Assembly: GCA_000814665.1 (NCBI GenBank)
Contig: JWIH01000025.1
Span: 62,001 to 126,000, forward strand
From: Pseudoalteromonas flavipulchra NCIMB 2033 = ATCC BAA-314
Lineage (GTDB): Bacteria; Pseudomonadota; Gammaproteobacteria; Enterobacterales; Alteromonadaceae
Direction: 5' to 3'
Length of the DNA stretch: 64,000 bases
In this document: one piece after another, positions 34,755 through 44,254 of the stretch
Numbering within the stretch: the first letter of the stretch is position 1
Layout: each line of letters opens with the position of its first letter
The notes under the pieces: model-generated
The model's input: the letters and a program-made list of their open reading frames with translations, nothing else
Database searches by the model: none
What the model was told of the DNA's origin: nothing
Position numbers and translations under genes: made by a program

Positions 34755-37091
34755 CTAACTTACATCGACGACCTTACTGGCTTTACGATAACGTATTTTG
34801 AAGCCACTCCAGGCTGGTAGTTCCCACCTTTTTGGGGCGTCTTTCCTTGTACCGTTGATATAAGTAAGTTCGATTCTTTTTCCTTTAAAATTATAACTTA
34901 CTGCCATTGTCAGCGCTGGAATTGACCAGGTTAGCGGAAACTTTTCCGCAAATGGCGTTAACTCCCAGGTTTCAACTTCATTGAATAACAAGTCTTGTTC
35001 GCTGATTAGCTCTACATCGTCATAGCTTTCAATACCTAGCGCCGTTAGCTTGTCACTTAAAATCGAGTCGAGTGTGGGCACAAGCTCATCGCGTTCATGA
35101 AATTGGTAGAACAATGCAGTCTGCTCAATACTGGCTTCTATCTGCTTGGCCAAACCTGAAAACAGCGTATTATTTTGAATAAGAAATACTAAGGCATAAA
35201 TAACATCCTTGGAGTTATCAAGGCGCTTGGTTTGTTGGCCTAAAACTTCGTCACTGTAATGTGTAATAAACTCACCCCAAAGCTCACCATTATCAATATA
35301 GGCTGAGCGCAATGTTTGGCTGCCAAGGCACATTTCAAGTAATTGCCTTTTCGTTAGTACTGCATTACACATCGCGAGCGTCTTGGCCTGCTTGGTACCT
35401 TTACCTGCGAGTGAAAAAGTATTTAATACCAGTAGTGCTTCTGCCTGTTCCGGTACGCGAGTATGGTTTGAAGGCATGACTTCAGCGAAGCCATTATTAA
35501 AACCATTACGACGGTTTTGCTTATTGATATAAACCCAATGTGGCATTAGCTTAGCTAACTCAATGACAAGTTTGTCATGGTCAAAACTGGCTGCCTTATC
35601 CAAAGGCGGTAGTGCAAATGCTTCACGTAATTGCGTGCTAAATTGCTGTGCTTCTGTGAGCGCCTCAGGCGTAATATCAATTAATTCTTCAGTTTGTCCT
35701 CTCACCACCGCGATAGCGATTTCTATATCTGAGCCTCGAGTAAATCGGCTATTTAATCTTGTTAAGCGCTCTACATCATTAGGTAGCTGGTAGACTCGGG
35801 CAGGCACAGACAGTAGCGAAATAAGGTCAATAGCCGCTTGACGTAGCGTGTTTGAAGCCAATTTATGGAGCACATAACCAAACTCAAAATCGACTGGAAG
35901 CGGGTACAGCAGCTTGCCAAGCGGAGTTGCGATGTTTTGTTCATCAATGGCTTCTAATGCTAATAGCTGTTGTTTAGCTTTATTTAGTGAGCTTTCAGGA
36001 AGTGGGTCGATAAAGTCAATAGACGAGACACCTGTTGTTGCGCAGCCCGCCGCAAGTACAAGCTCTGCCAATGACTCTCTTTGGATCTCAGGCGGGGTGC
36101 TGTCTATCAATGGCGCATATTGGCCATATAATCGCACACATAGTCCCGGTTGCGTGCGTCCTGCTCGTCCTAGGCGTTGCTTTGCTGAATCTCTTGCAAT
36201 CGCATCTAAGCCTAATACGGTTTTTCCAAGGCGTAAATGAGTACGACGCTCAAGCCCTGAGTCAATCACGCAAGTGACATTGGGAATAGTGAGCGAGGTT
36301 TCGGCAACATTGGTTGCGAGAATAATCCGACGTGTACTTTGTGCGGTTAATGCAATGCGCTGAGCTTCTGGGCTGCAGCCACTATATAAACCAACGGTAG
36401 TCGCTGGCAGCGCTTTCACTTTAGCTAAGCTTGCTTGGATCTCGGCCTTGCCAGGTAAAAAGACCAAAATATCGCCCTGGCAATGTTCCAATGCGTATTG
36501 GCAAGCTGCAAAAACTCGAGTATCGAGTTGCTCTTTTTGGGGCATAGTTCTTGGATCGGGCGCGTGAAAATACTCTTCAACGGGGTAAATGAATCCTTCT
36601 GACTCTAAGATAGGGGCGTCTAAATAAGAGGCTAATTTTTGGCTGTTTAACGTTGCCGAGGTAACAATTAGTTTGTGTGATTGAGCTTGCTTTAAGAGCG
36701 CTAATAATAAGTCCATGTCCCAGCGTCTTTCATGAAACTCATCCAACATTACGACGCTGAATTCTGCAAGTTTGCTCTCAAAAAACCACCTTAATGCTAC
36801 ACCAGGCGTTGCATAAACTACCTGAGTGTCTAGTGAAAACTTCCCCTCAAACCGAATAGCAAAGCCCACCTTATCACCAAGTGGTGAGCCACTTTGAGCC
36901 GCAACATATTCAGCTAAAGAGGTACAAGCAATACGTCGAGGTTCTATGACTAATACTCTGCCATGTTGTGAGGCCCAAAGCGGAAGCTGGGTTGATTTGC
37001 CAGAACCTGTTGTGGCACATACAACAATCGCATTTTGTTCGCTTAGTGTTTGAGTAAACTGAGGCTGTAAAGATTCAATGGGTAAAGGCAT
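34755..37091 (-). CDS. HrpB-like DEAH-box ATP-dependent helicase
   Basis: A 778-residue superfamily 2 helicase of the DEAH/RHA group. Motif I is TTGSGKSTQLP (about 27-37), Ia is IEPRRIA, II is DEFHERR (DEFH in place of DEAH, as in HrpB), III is SATL, V is LATNVAETSLTI, and VI is QRLGRAGRTQPG. After the helicase core the C-terminal region is divergent from E. coli HrpB (about 800 residues), and I cannot confirm the standard HrpB_C domain. Family members are poorly understood; HrpB in some bacteria processes mRNA. It is monocistronic, convergent with the interrupted receptor gene. Confidence 0.82.
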   Translation of the reverse strand: MPLPIESLQPQFTQTLSEQNAIVVCATTGSGKSTQLPLWASQHGRVLVIEPRRIACTSLAEYVAAQSGSPLGDKVGFAIRFEGKFSLDTQVVYATPGVALRWFFESKLAEFSVVMLDEFHERRWDMDLLLALLKQAQSHKLIVTSATLNSQKLASYLDAPILESEGFIYPVEEYFHAPDPRTMPQKEQLDTRVFAACQYALEHCQGDILVFLPGKAEIQASLAKVKALPATTVGLYSGCSPEAQRIALTAQSTRRIILATNVAETSLTIPNVTCVIDSGLERRTHLRLGKTVLGLDAIARDSAKQRLGRAGRTQPGLCVRLYGQYAPLIDSTPPEIQRESLAELVLAAGCATTGVSSIDFIDPLPESSLNKAKQQLLALEAIDEQNIATPLGKLLYPLPVDFEFGYVLHKLASNTLRQAAIDLISLLSVPARVYQLPNDVERLTRLNSRFTRGSDIEIAIAVVRGQTEELIDITPEALTEAQQFSTQLREAFALPPLDKAASFDHDKLVIELAKLMPHWVYINKQNRRNGFNNGFAEVMPSNHTRVPEQAEALLVLNTFSLAGKGTKQAKTLAMCNAVLTKRQLLEMCLGSQTLRSAYIDNGELWGEFITHYSDEVLGQQTKRLDNSKDVIYALVFLIQNNTLFSGLAKQIEASIEQTALFYQFHERDELVPTLDSILSDKLTALGIESYDDVELISEQDLLFNEVETWELTPFAEKFPLTWSIPALTMAVSYNFKGKRIELTYINGTRKDAPKRWELPAWSGFKIRYRKASKVVDVS

Positions 37092-37273
37092 AGCAGCTCA
37101 TTTGCATTTTTTCGCCATAGTAACAAAGTTTGCTTGAAAAAGTGGGAGTCAGTACCAATTAATATTTGAAGACTTATTCAACCTGAACTCGGAATAAGAA
37201 GTTAGGGAACTGATATAAAATACGACTTCTAACATTATTCCTAGTTTAGGTTATTTTATAAAGGCCAAAAGCC

Positions 37274-38101
37274 ATGATAGAAATAGTGCTTATTATCGGC
37301 CTTATTCTATTTGTTTCTCTGTATTGGAACTGGGAAAAAATTCAAAGACTGAAGTGGCAAAGGAAATACCAAGATCAAACGCTGAGTGCGTCAGATAAGC
37401 AAGTATTGCTAAAATACATGCCTATCTATCGTAAGATGACAGATGCTGATCGCGCACAGTTGGAAAAACATATTGTCTGGTTTCTTGGCGAGAAGCGGGT
37501 ACTGGGTAGAGATGGGTTAACGGTGTCACGACCGATGACTTTAATTATTGCCGCAGATGCCTGTTTACTGGTTCTTAAGCAAGCTTGGCCACTCTATCCC
37601 AACGTCAAAGAAATATTACTCTACCCCAGTAGCTATTACGCGCCACAAACTGCTAGAGATGGTGCAGGTTTGGTTAGTTTTCACCAAACAGTTCGTCAAG
37701 GAGAGTCTTGGCCTGGAGGTACTTTAGTACTGAGTTGGCACGATGTACTTGAGGGAAATCGATTGCCTGAGGATGGTCACAACTTGGTGTTTCATGAATT
37801 CGCCCATCAACTTGACCAACAAACTGGTGCGACGAATGGAACGCCTGCGTTACCTGTAGGAATGAGTTACCAAGACTGGGGTAGGGTGCTATCAAAGGCC
37901 TACCAGCATTTAAAAATGCAGCTGTCCTACAATATGCCTCATGCTATTCATTCATATGGTGCGACAAACGAAGCGGAGTTTTTTGCTGTGGTAACAGAAA
38001 CCTTTATTGAAAAGCCCTATGAGCTCAGACAGGAAAATCCAGAGCTATACAATTTGTTGAAAGATTACTATCAGTTTAATCCTGAAGAGTGGGTGCGCTA
38101 A
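37274..38101 (+). CDS. mtfA: MtfA-like zinc metallopeptidase (M90)
   Basis: A 275-residue protein with an N-terminal hydrophobic segment (1-18) and the zincin motif HEFAHQLDQ near residue 175 (HExxH). A downstream Glu in ATNEAEFFAVVTE is the expected third ligand. E. coli MtfA binds the Mlc repressor and thereby affects ptsG expression; it is an aminopeptidase. In contrast to E. coli MtfA, a hydrophobic start suggests membrane association, as seen in many marine homologues. No operon partner is present. Confidence 0.87.
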   Translation: MIEIVLIIGLILFVSLYWNWEKIQRLKWQRKYQDQTLSASDKQVLLKYMPIYRKMTDADRAQLEKHIVWFLGEKRVLGRDGLTVSRPMTLIIAADACLLVLKQAWPLYPNVKEILLYPSSYYAPQTARDGAGLVSFHQTVRQGESWPGGTLVLSWHDVLEGNRLPEDGHNLVFHEFAHQLDQQTGATNGTPALPVGMSYQDWGRVLSKAYQHLKMQLSYNMPHAIHSYGATNEAEFFAVVTETFIEKPYELRQENPELYNLLKDYYQFNPEEWVR

Positions 38102-38115
38102 ACACCCATCCACAG

Positions 38116-38451
38116 TTAAGAACAAGTTAAAGAACTGAGATCTAGGCGTGGGCGATATTGGTCTACCAGCTTTTCATATTCAACAATAGTGTGGTTCATT
38201 TCCTCTGCAAGAGTATATTTGAACCACCAAGATTTGCTGTCTGTGAGGAAGCCACATTTATCAACATGCAAGCCAGAGATTGCCGCTTGTAGTAGTTGAT
38301 CGTTTTTGCTCGATTCACCGATTAACTTGGTAAAATAAGCTCTTTGTTCTGCTTTGGCTATTTCAATAGATTGAAAGTAATTAAAGCAAATAAACGTAGT
38401 AGTTAATATTAGCGCGATTAATAAAACCAATATATAAGATAGTTTGTACAT
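38116..38451 (-). CDS. Small membrane-anchored hypothetical protein
   Basis: A 111-residue protein with one N-terminal transmembrane or uncleaved signal segment (about 5-26) and a mainly helical exported part containing two Cys (near 67 and 110). An excellent ribosome-binding site (AAGGAGATGAT) precedes the ATG. No family is recognised. It converges on mtfA with only 14 bp between the stops, and no operon partner is present upstream. Confidence 0.6.
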   Translation of the reverse strand: MYKLSYILVLLIALILTTTFICFNYFQSIEIAKAEQRAYFTKLIGESSKNDQLLQAAISGLHVDKCGFLTDSKSWWFKYTLAEEMNHTIVEYEKLVDQYRPRLDLSSLTCS

Positions 38452-38883
38452 ATCATCTCCTTTTGAGCTTAGCTACTAAATGCTCGGGTGTAGCTCATTT
38501 CCACACTATACTTTCGAGTTTTTAGCTAAATCCAGTGTATTGGCTTTTATAATGTCACAGTTTGTTGCATTGGCAAGACAAAATTGATATTCGCTTTTAT
38601 CTATAAAACTTGCTGACTAGGCGAGGTAAACATTTCGATTGGGATTAAAATGATGAATTATCTCATTCCTTATCAACCTCAAGTTAATTAGGAAGTCAGT
38701 ACCTTTGGTGCTGTATAAAGGGAAGAAACTACGACAACAATAAAGCAGTGGCTTCGGAAAAATTACTTTTCTTATTACCATTAAGAATTGATATACCTAC
38801 AAAAACGCCCGGATATGGGATCCGAGCGTTTAGTTTAAGGCTTGTCATTCAAATGAATTTTGACAATTGAAGAGTTGACCTAC
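38452..38883. other. Gene-poor region, 432 bp
   Basis: The region between the small membrane protein and deaD holds the deaD terminator (38801-38832) and the promoter of the small gene. The only other ORF is a 13-codon frame at about 38651-38692, with no support. Confidence 0.5.
38801..38832 (-). terminator. Intrinsic terminator of deaD
   Basis: On the minus strand AAACGC-T-CGGAT pairs with ATCCG-G-GCGTTT (one mismatch), followed by TTTT. It lies about 50 bp downstream of the deaD stop. Confidence 0.85.
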
Positions 38884-40689
38884 TTAAGAAAAGCTAATTT
38901 CTTTTCTTTCGCGTTTTTCTCTTCTTTGACCTTCAGGACGGCGTTTATCGCCACCGCCACTACGTGGGTCTTTAAAGCTACGCTTACGGTCTCTTTGCTC
39001 TTCGCCTCTGCCCTGACCTTGGTCGGCAGGGTGAGTGCTCTTAGTCATGTTCATAGGGCGTTGACAGATGTGAACGCTCTTGAAGTGGCTAAGTACATCA
39101 CTTGGCATATTCTGTGGCAATTGAACCGTGCTGTGTTCATTGAACAGACGGATTTCACCGATGAACTTGCTTGAGATATCCGCTTCGTTTGCGATAGCAC
39201 CAACGATGTTCTTAACTTGAACACCATGATCACGACCCACTTCGATACGGTAAGTATCCATTGGACCTGATGCACGGTCACGGCTACGAGATTTGCGTTC
39301 GCCACGGCTACCATCTCTTTCGCGACGCTCGCCACGACGGTCGTCACGTTCTCTACGCTCACGCTGTTGAATTTGAATATCTTCAACTTTCAGCGGCGTT
39401 TGCTGCTGTGCAAGACACAATAGCGCTGCTGCTAAGTCTTCTTGGCTCAGCTCTAGCTTTTGTGCAAGGCCTGATGCCACTTTTGAGAAGAACTCAATGT
39501 CTTTGTGCTCAAGCGCTGTAGAGATCTTGGTCTCTAATGCACCAATACGCTTTTCTTCAACGACTTTCGCACTTGGTAATTCAACCTGTGCAATATCAGA
39601 GCGCGTATGGCGCATGATGTTCTTAAGTAAATAACGTTCGTTGTTCTTAACGAACAAGATTGCTTTACCTTGACGACCAGCACGGCCGGTACGACCAATA
39701 CGGTGAACATAAGCTTCACAGTCTTGTGGGATATCGTAGTTAACAACAAGGCTTAGACGCTCTACGTCAAGACCACGTGCCGCGACGTCAGTTGCGATAA
39801 CGATATCTAGTAAGCCGCTCTTTAGACGGTCTACTGTGCGCTCACGCGCCTGCTGGTTCATGTCGCCGTTGAGCGGTGCAGCTGAGAAGCCTTCACGCTC
39901 TAGTAGCTCTGCAAGCTGAACAGTGTCATTACGTGTACGTACGAACACGATAGCACCGTCGTAATCTTCCGCTTCTAAGAAACGTACGATAGCTTTGTTT
40001 TTGTGTGCAGTTGCACGCCAGTAAACTTGCTCGATCGTAGATACTGTAGAGTTACGCGGAGTGATTTTAACTTGTTCAGCGTTATCTAAATATTTATTAC
40101 AGATTGATTGGATCTGCTTTGGCATAGTCGCAGAGAACAAACAAGTTTGCTTCTCTTCCGGTGTTTTCTCCATGATGCTTTCAACATCATCGATAAAGCC
40201 CATGCGTAGCATTTCATCTGCTTCATCAAGTACAAGTGCGTTTAGACCAGAAAGGTCAATCGTCTTGCGATTGATGTGGTCAATCAAACGACCTGGTGTT
40301 GCCACAATAATTTGGGCACCACGGCGTAGAGCACTTAGCTGAATGCCGTAGCTTTGACCACCATAAAGCGCTAGTACTTCAACGCCTTTAGTAAATTTAG
40401 CATATTGCTGAAATGCTTCAGCAACTTGAATAGCTAGCTCACGCGTTGGCGTAAGCACAAGAATTTGCGGTTGTTTAACGGATGCGTCTACTTGGTTTAA
40501 CAATGGCAGTGCAAATGCTGCCGTTTTACCTGTACCCGTCTGCGCTAGTCCCAGTACGTCTTTTCTTTCTAGCAATAACGGTATACATTGAGCTTGGATC
40601 TCAGAAGGTGTTTTATATCCCAGCTCTTCGACTGCTTTTAAGATTGCAGGAGAAAGGTCTAAAGATTCAAACGTAACTGGTTCTGACAT
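38884..40689 (-). CDS. deaD: ATP-dependent RNA helicase DeaD/CsdA
   Basis: A 601-residue DEAD-box helicase. The Q motif, AQTGTGKTAAF (I), PTRELAIQV (Ia), VLDEADEML (II), SATMP (III), ATDVAARGLDV (V) and HRIGRTGRAGR (VI) are all present. After the core, a DbpA/CsdA-type RNA-binding domain is visible (DTYRIEVGRDHGVQVKNIVG, about 490-555). The linker and the tail are Arg-rich (RRERDDRRGERRERDG and KRRPEGQRREKRERKE). The enzyme assists ribosome assembly and mRNA decay at low temperature, fitting a cold-water organism. It is monocistronic with its own terminator. Confidence 0.95.
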   Translation of the reverse strand: MSEPVTFESLDLSPAILKAVEELGYKTPSEIQAQCIPLLLERKDVLGLAQTGTGKTAAFALPLLNQVDASVKQPQILVLTPTRELAIQVAEAFQQYAKFTKGVEVLALYGGQSYGIQLSALRRGAQIIVATPGRLIDHINRKTIDLSGLNALVLDEADEMLRMGFIDDVESIMEKTPEEKQTCLFSATMPKQIQSICNKYLDNAEQVKITPRNSTVSTIEQVYWRATAHKNKAIVRFLEAEDYDGAIVFVRTRNDTVQLAELLEREGFSAAPLNGDMNQQARERTVDRLKSGLLDIVIATDVAARGLDVERLSLVVNYDIPQDCEAYVHRIGRTGRAGRQGKAILFVKNNERYLLKNIMRHTRSDIAQVELPSAKVVEEKRIGALETKISTALEHKDIEFFSKVASGLAQKLELSQEDLAAALLCLAQQQTPLKVEDIQIQQRERRERDDRRGERRERDGSRGERKSRSRDRASGPMDTYRIEVGRDHGVQVKNIVGAIANEADISSKFIGEIRLFNEHSTVQLPQNMPSDVLSHFKSVHICQRPMNMTKSTHPADQGQGRGEEQRDRKRSFKDPRSGGGDKRRPEGQRREKRERKEISFS

Positions 40690-40818
40690 TAATGCGCCTC
40701 AACTATTTTAAAGAGGCGCGCATTGTACAGGAAAGATAAAATAAAAGCTTGCATAAAATCACACTATTTTATATGTGCCTGATATTGGTTAAAATTTAAT
40801 CTACGTGATTTTGCTAAT

Positions 40819-41082
40819 TTACTGGTAAAGGCCTAAATTTGCTTTTGCATAGGCTTCAAATTCAGTAAAGCCGCCAATGTGATCTTGGTCGATAAAAATC
40901 TGTGGTACGGTAGGGCAAGGTTTACCCGCTGACTTTTCAAGATCGGCTTTGCTTACGCCTTCCTTGATAATGTCAACATAGCGAAAATTGAAGTCATCGC
41001 GCTCTTGCGTTAAACGCTCAGCTACTTCTTTTGCACGAACACAAAACGGGCAACCTTCACGACCAAAAATAACAGTAAACAT
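40819..41082 (-). CDS. grxA: Glutaredoxin 1
   Basis: An 87-residue glutaredoxin. The active site is CPFC (residues 11-14), followed by VRAKEVAERL; TVPQIFID and GGFTEF form the glutathione-binding surface. Length and sequence match E. coli GrxA (IFGRxGCPxCVRAK, ERDDF, YVDI). It reduces ribonucleotide reductase and mixed disulfides with glutathione. AGGAG lies at proper distance before the ATG. Confidence 0.93.
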   Translation of the reverse strand: MFTVIFGREGCPFCVRAKEVAERLTQERDDFNFRYVDIIKEGVSKADLEKSAGKPCPTVPQIFIDQDHIGGFTEFEAYAKANLGLYQ

Positions 41083-41176
41083 ATTCTTTTTCTCCTCTAA
41101 ACGGTTAGCTTCAGTATAGAGGATTAATCATGAAGGTAAATTAAGTTAAAATGATGAGATTAATCCAAAAAAGCGA

Positions 41177-41455
41177 TTAACTCCGATAGACGGTTTTGAT
41201 CAAGTGGAAGCCGAACTTGGTTTTCACAGGGCCGTGCACTTCAAATAACGGCTTTTTGAATACCACATCGTCAAAGGCCTTCACCATATCCCCTTTATTG
41301 AACTCACCAAGGTCGCCACCGCGCTTTTTTGAAGGACAAAGGGAATATTGTTTAGCCAATTTGCCAAAGTCAGCACCTTTGGCTAGTTTGGCTTTGATGT
41401 CTAAACACTCTTTTTCGGTTTTTACTAAAATATGATAGGCGCACGCTTTAGGCAT
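41177..41455 (-). CDS. ppiC: Parvulin-type peptidyl-prolyl isomerase
   Basis: A 92-residue single-domain parvulin. Hallmarks are HILVKTEKE near the start, ADFGKLAKQYSLCPSKKRGGDLGEF in the centre, and VKTKFGFHLIKT at the end. The size and sequence are those of PpiC, a cytoplasmic prolyl isomerase with no signal peptide. It is an isolated small gene between grxA and an outer-membrane receptor on the same strand. Confidence 0.93.
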   Translation of the reverse strand: MPKACAYHILVKTEKECLDIKAKLAKGADFGKLAKQYSLCPSKKRGGDLGEFNKGDMVKAFDDVVFKKPLFEVHGPVKTKFGFHLIKTVYRS

Positions 41456-41515
41456 GAAGGGACTCTCATTAAAAAAATAAATGCGATCATGCAGAGCTTG
41501 CGCGCCTATGGCAAG

Positions 41516-43579
41516 TTAAAATGTTACGCTGAAGCCAATAGAAGGACGCATTTCAAAGTCGTCGCTTTCCTCTTCTATATATAAATCATTGATTGATTTG
41601 ACTCTATCGTAGTCAAGGTCAACATAGGCAGTATTGTCTTGGCCATATGCATTCATTAGTTCCAAAATTAGCTTGCCATCGAGACCAAATAATTCTGTTT
41701 TGCGTTCAAAACGAATATCTAGGCGGTGATAAGTGTCAAAACGCTCTGAGAATGGGTCGCCATACACAGGCAAGTAGCGGTTCTCAAATTCAGGATTCTC
41801 TTTTACACCCACAATTGGGGTATAGGCTTGACCGCTGCGAGCGGTAAAGTTAAAGCCTCCAGACCACTTTCCACCAAAGTCATAGTGGAACACGGCATTC
41901 AGAATAAATGGGGTATCGGCATAATAGTCACGCTTAATGCCAGTTAGCTCATCCTCACGCTCACTTTTTGCAAGGCTTACAGCAATCCAACCATACCAGT
42001 CATCGGTTTTGTTTTTGTTAACAATAAAATCAACACCGTAGGCTGTACCGGAAGTCCCATTAATATAGTTTACTTGAGATAAGGGGGCGCTTTTTGGCAG
42101 ATCATCCATGGTTTTATAATAGGTCTCGACGGAATATGACCACTCATTTTCCAACTCCTGTTTAAAACCTAAGGTATAGTGAGTTGAACGCTGTGCTTCA
42201 AGTTCCGGGTTACCAACAACAGGTAAAATGTATTCAAGATCTTGAATGCGGCTGTAAGTGCCTGCCTTGGCTGAGATCACTGTGTCATCGCTATAGAAGT
42301 AATTGAGCGCAAGGCGTGGATGGACAATCGTTTCATCACTGTAATCATAATATTCACCCACTATCCCTAGTTCACTTTGCCAGTTTGGTGAAAATTGCCA
42401 AACGTGATTAACCCCAATAAAGGCAGAATCTGTTCCTGCACTCGATGTGCCCTTAATCCTTTCACCTTTATTTAGGTCACAGTCGGGGTCAAACTCGGTG
42501 CAAACATAATTAAAAGCATCGTAGCGGTAGGTAGATTTTTTGTCGTAGTAGCCGGCATCTGCAATGACACGTTGGTCTTTGTTTAGCTTATAACTGGCTC
42601 GTACTTTATAACTTAGTTGTTCTTCTTCAAAATTTTCAAAGTAGCCATCAGATAAAGTCGCGCGTTGACCGTAGCGCATAGTGGCTTGGTGATTGAGATA
42701 ACCGACGCCTGCGCGAATATGTAAGTCTTTGGCGTAGTGATCCCACAACATGTTCTGACTATTAAATTTACGAATATAGCGAGCATCACCCTGATATTCT
42801 GGGGTTTTAAGGGCAAGATCTGACGCGCCTGAAAACCCAGCCGCAACCGAATCCTCCGCGCCATTGATATTTACCGTTAAGGTATTATTTGCATTGATAT
42901 CCCACAGCCACTTGGCTTGATAGTCGTGATCATCCGGTGGATCGTTAATGGTGATCCCTGTTGGCTTGCCATCATCGTCCTCAAGTTCCTCGCCATCACT
43001 GAAAAACAGCGGTAAGGTACTTTTTCTTGCTGACACATAGAATGCGGAATTTTCAGTTGCTTTACCTTCAACAAAAATACCTGCGTTAAACATGGTTAAA
43101 TCTAGCGTGGTGGCAATATCTTGGTATTTTGGATTACGCAGCGTGACGTCAAACACGGCACCAGTGGCATTGCTGTAACTGGTACCAAACCCAGCAGAAT
43201 TTAGCTGAAAATCTTGAATTGTATTGCGGTTGAAAATAGAGCTGCCGAAATCGTGAAAGATATATCCTGCGGGCATAAAGTCCACTTCAAAGATATTGTC
43301 GTCAGGAGAAGAACCTCGCACGGCAGGTGCGCCCATAGAACCACCCGCAGCAACAACACCAGGCAGAGCAAAAGCAGCCCTAAGTGGGTCGCCCATGGCT
43401 CCTGGCATGTCTACAAGTTTTTGCGCATCTTCGGTAATTTCTGAAATAACTGAGCTGCGTTTATAGATAACTTCGATGTGTTCAATTTTCTCCTCGTCGG
43501 CTAATGCATGATTGGCAAGGGTAGTGCAGAGCACGAGGAGTGAAATTTTACTGAGCGTAAAGTGTGGGGCGTGGCGCAT
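41516..43579 (-). CDS. TonB-dependent outer-membrane receptor
   Basis: A receptor of 687 residues from the ATG at 43579, which has AGGAAG at the right distance and starts a clean signal peptide ending ALADEE; the frame is open to an ATG at 43597 with a poor site. After a TonB-box-like HIEVIYKRS, the plug lacks the common Leu-Arg-Gly form and instead has AAGGSMGAPAVRGSSPDDNIFEVD, followed by GYIFHDFGSSIFN. The barrel ends IGFSVTF. This smaller, divergent receptor class has unknown ligands. It follows a thioredoxin-like gene by about 90 bp and may be its own unit. Confidence 0.87.
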   Translation of the reverse strand: MRHAPHFTLSKISLLVLCTTLANHALADEEKIEHIEVIYKRSSVISEITEDAQKLVDMPGAMGDPLRAAFALPGVVAAGGSMGAPAVRGSSPDDNIFEVDFMPAGYIFHDFGSSIFNRNTIQDFQLNSAGFGTSYSNATGAVFDVTLRNPKYQDIATTLDLTMFNAGIFVEGKATENSAFYVSARKSTLPLFFSDGEELEDDDGKPTGITINDPPDDHDYQAKWLWDINANNTLTVNINGAEDSVAAGFSGASDLALKTPEYQGDARYIRKFNSQNMLWDHYAKDLHIRAGVGYLNHQATMRYGQRATLSDGYFENFEEEQLSYKVRASYKLNKDQRVIADAGYYDKKSTYRYDAFNYVCTEFDPDCDLNKGERIKGTSSAGTDSAFIGVNHVWQFSPNWQSELGIVGEYYDYSDETIVHPRLALNYFYSDDTVISAKAGTYSRIQDLEYILPVVGNPELEAQRSTHYTLGFKQELENEWSYSVETYYKTMDDLPKSAPLSQVNYINGTSGTAYGVDFIVNKNKTDDWYGWIAVSLAKSEREDELTGIKRDYYADTPFILNAVFHYDFGGKWSGGFNFTARSGQAYTPIVGVKENPEFENRYLPVYGDPFSERFDTYHRLDIRFERKTELFGLDGKLILELMNAYGQDNTAYVDLDYDRVKSINDLYIEEESDDFEMRPSIGFSVTF

Positions 43580-43688
43580 GGTCGGCTTCCTATTCATCCT
43601 TTGTTAAGATGTGCGTTAGCCTAAACGAAATAATTGTTGATTAATTTCAGAGAGTCGTAATTAACTGTAAGCGGTTTACTGAGGTTTC

Positions 43689-44171
43689 TTACAATCTCGC
43701 TCTGATCCCTATCTCGGATGAGTAACCAACAGAGCGCTCAGTTATTTTGAAGTCTTCATCAAGTACATAATATGTAGGGTAAGCCTGCACTTTATACGCT
43801 TGTGCCGTGCTCTGATTGCCGAGTAATACGGGCATATCTAATTGTAGATCGCTGACAAACTTTGTTACTTCTTCGGTGGAACGATAATCCAACGCAATCG
43901 CCACTGCTTTGACTTTGCCTTGCTGATGTAGTTTATCAATATTCGGCATGCTCACTCGACATACGCCGCACCAAGGCGCAAAAAAATACACGATACTTTG
44001 TTGACCTTTAAGCTGAATAGACGAATAAGTTTGCTTGGATTGTAAAATGGGCAGGTGAAATGGCGGCGCCGTTTGCTCTCCCGAGTCGGCAAGCATATTT
44101 CTTTCTTGATAGGCTGAGACGGCGAAAAACACCAGCACAATGATGACAGCTTGGCCAAGTAGCTTGAGCAT
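43689..44171 (-). CDS. Membrane-anchored thioredoxin/TlpA-like protein
   Basis: From the ATG at 44171 the product is 160 residues; the frame stays open to 44243, but that extension lacks support and would precede the membrane segment. An N-terminal hydrophobic helix (about 5-20) exports or anchors it. A thioredoxin fold follows with FFAPWCGVCRVSMP (active-site CGVC) near residues 68-80 and a cis-Pro motif AYPTYYVLD near the end. Such proteins reduce or isomerise periplasmic disulfides. It starts just downstream of the acyltransferase gene (84 bp from the chosen start), so co-transcription is likely. Confidence 0.8.
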   Translation of the reverse strand: MLKLLGQAVIIVLVFFAVSAYQERNMLADSGEQTAPPFHLPILQSKQTYSSIQLKGQQSIVYFFAPWCGVCRVSMPNIDKLHQQGKVKAVAIALDYRSTEEVTKFVSDLQLDMPVLLGNQSTAQAYKVQAYPTYYVLDEDFKITERSVGYSSEIGIRARL

Positions 44172-44254
44172 ACAAATGATCCCGTGATAACAGTAAGCAA
44201 CAATAAAGACCGCAGTGTAGCGATCTTCATTGCAGCGGATCAATGTATTTGAGC

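Noticed and set aside
38651..38692. Thirteen-codon ORF after two ATGs
   Set aside because: Too short and no ribosome-binding site or conserved content.
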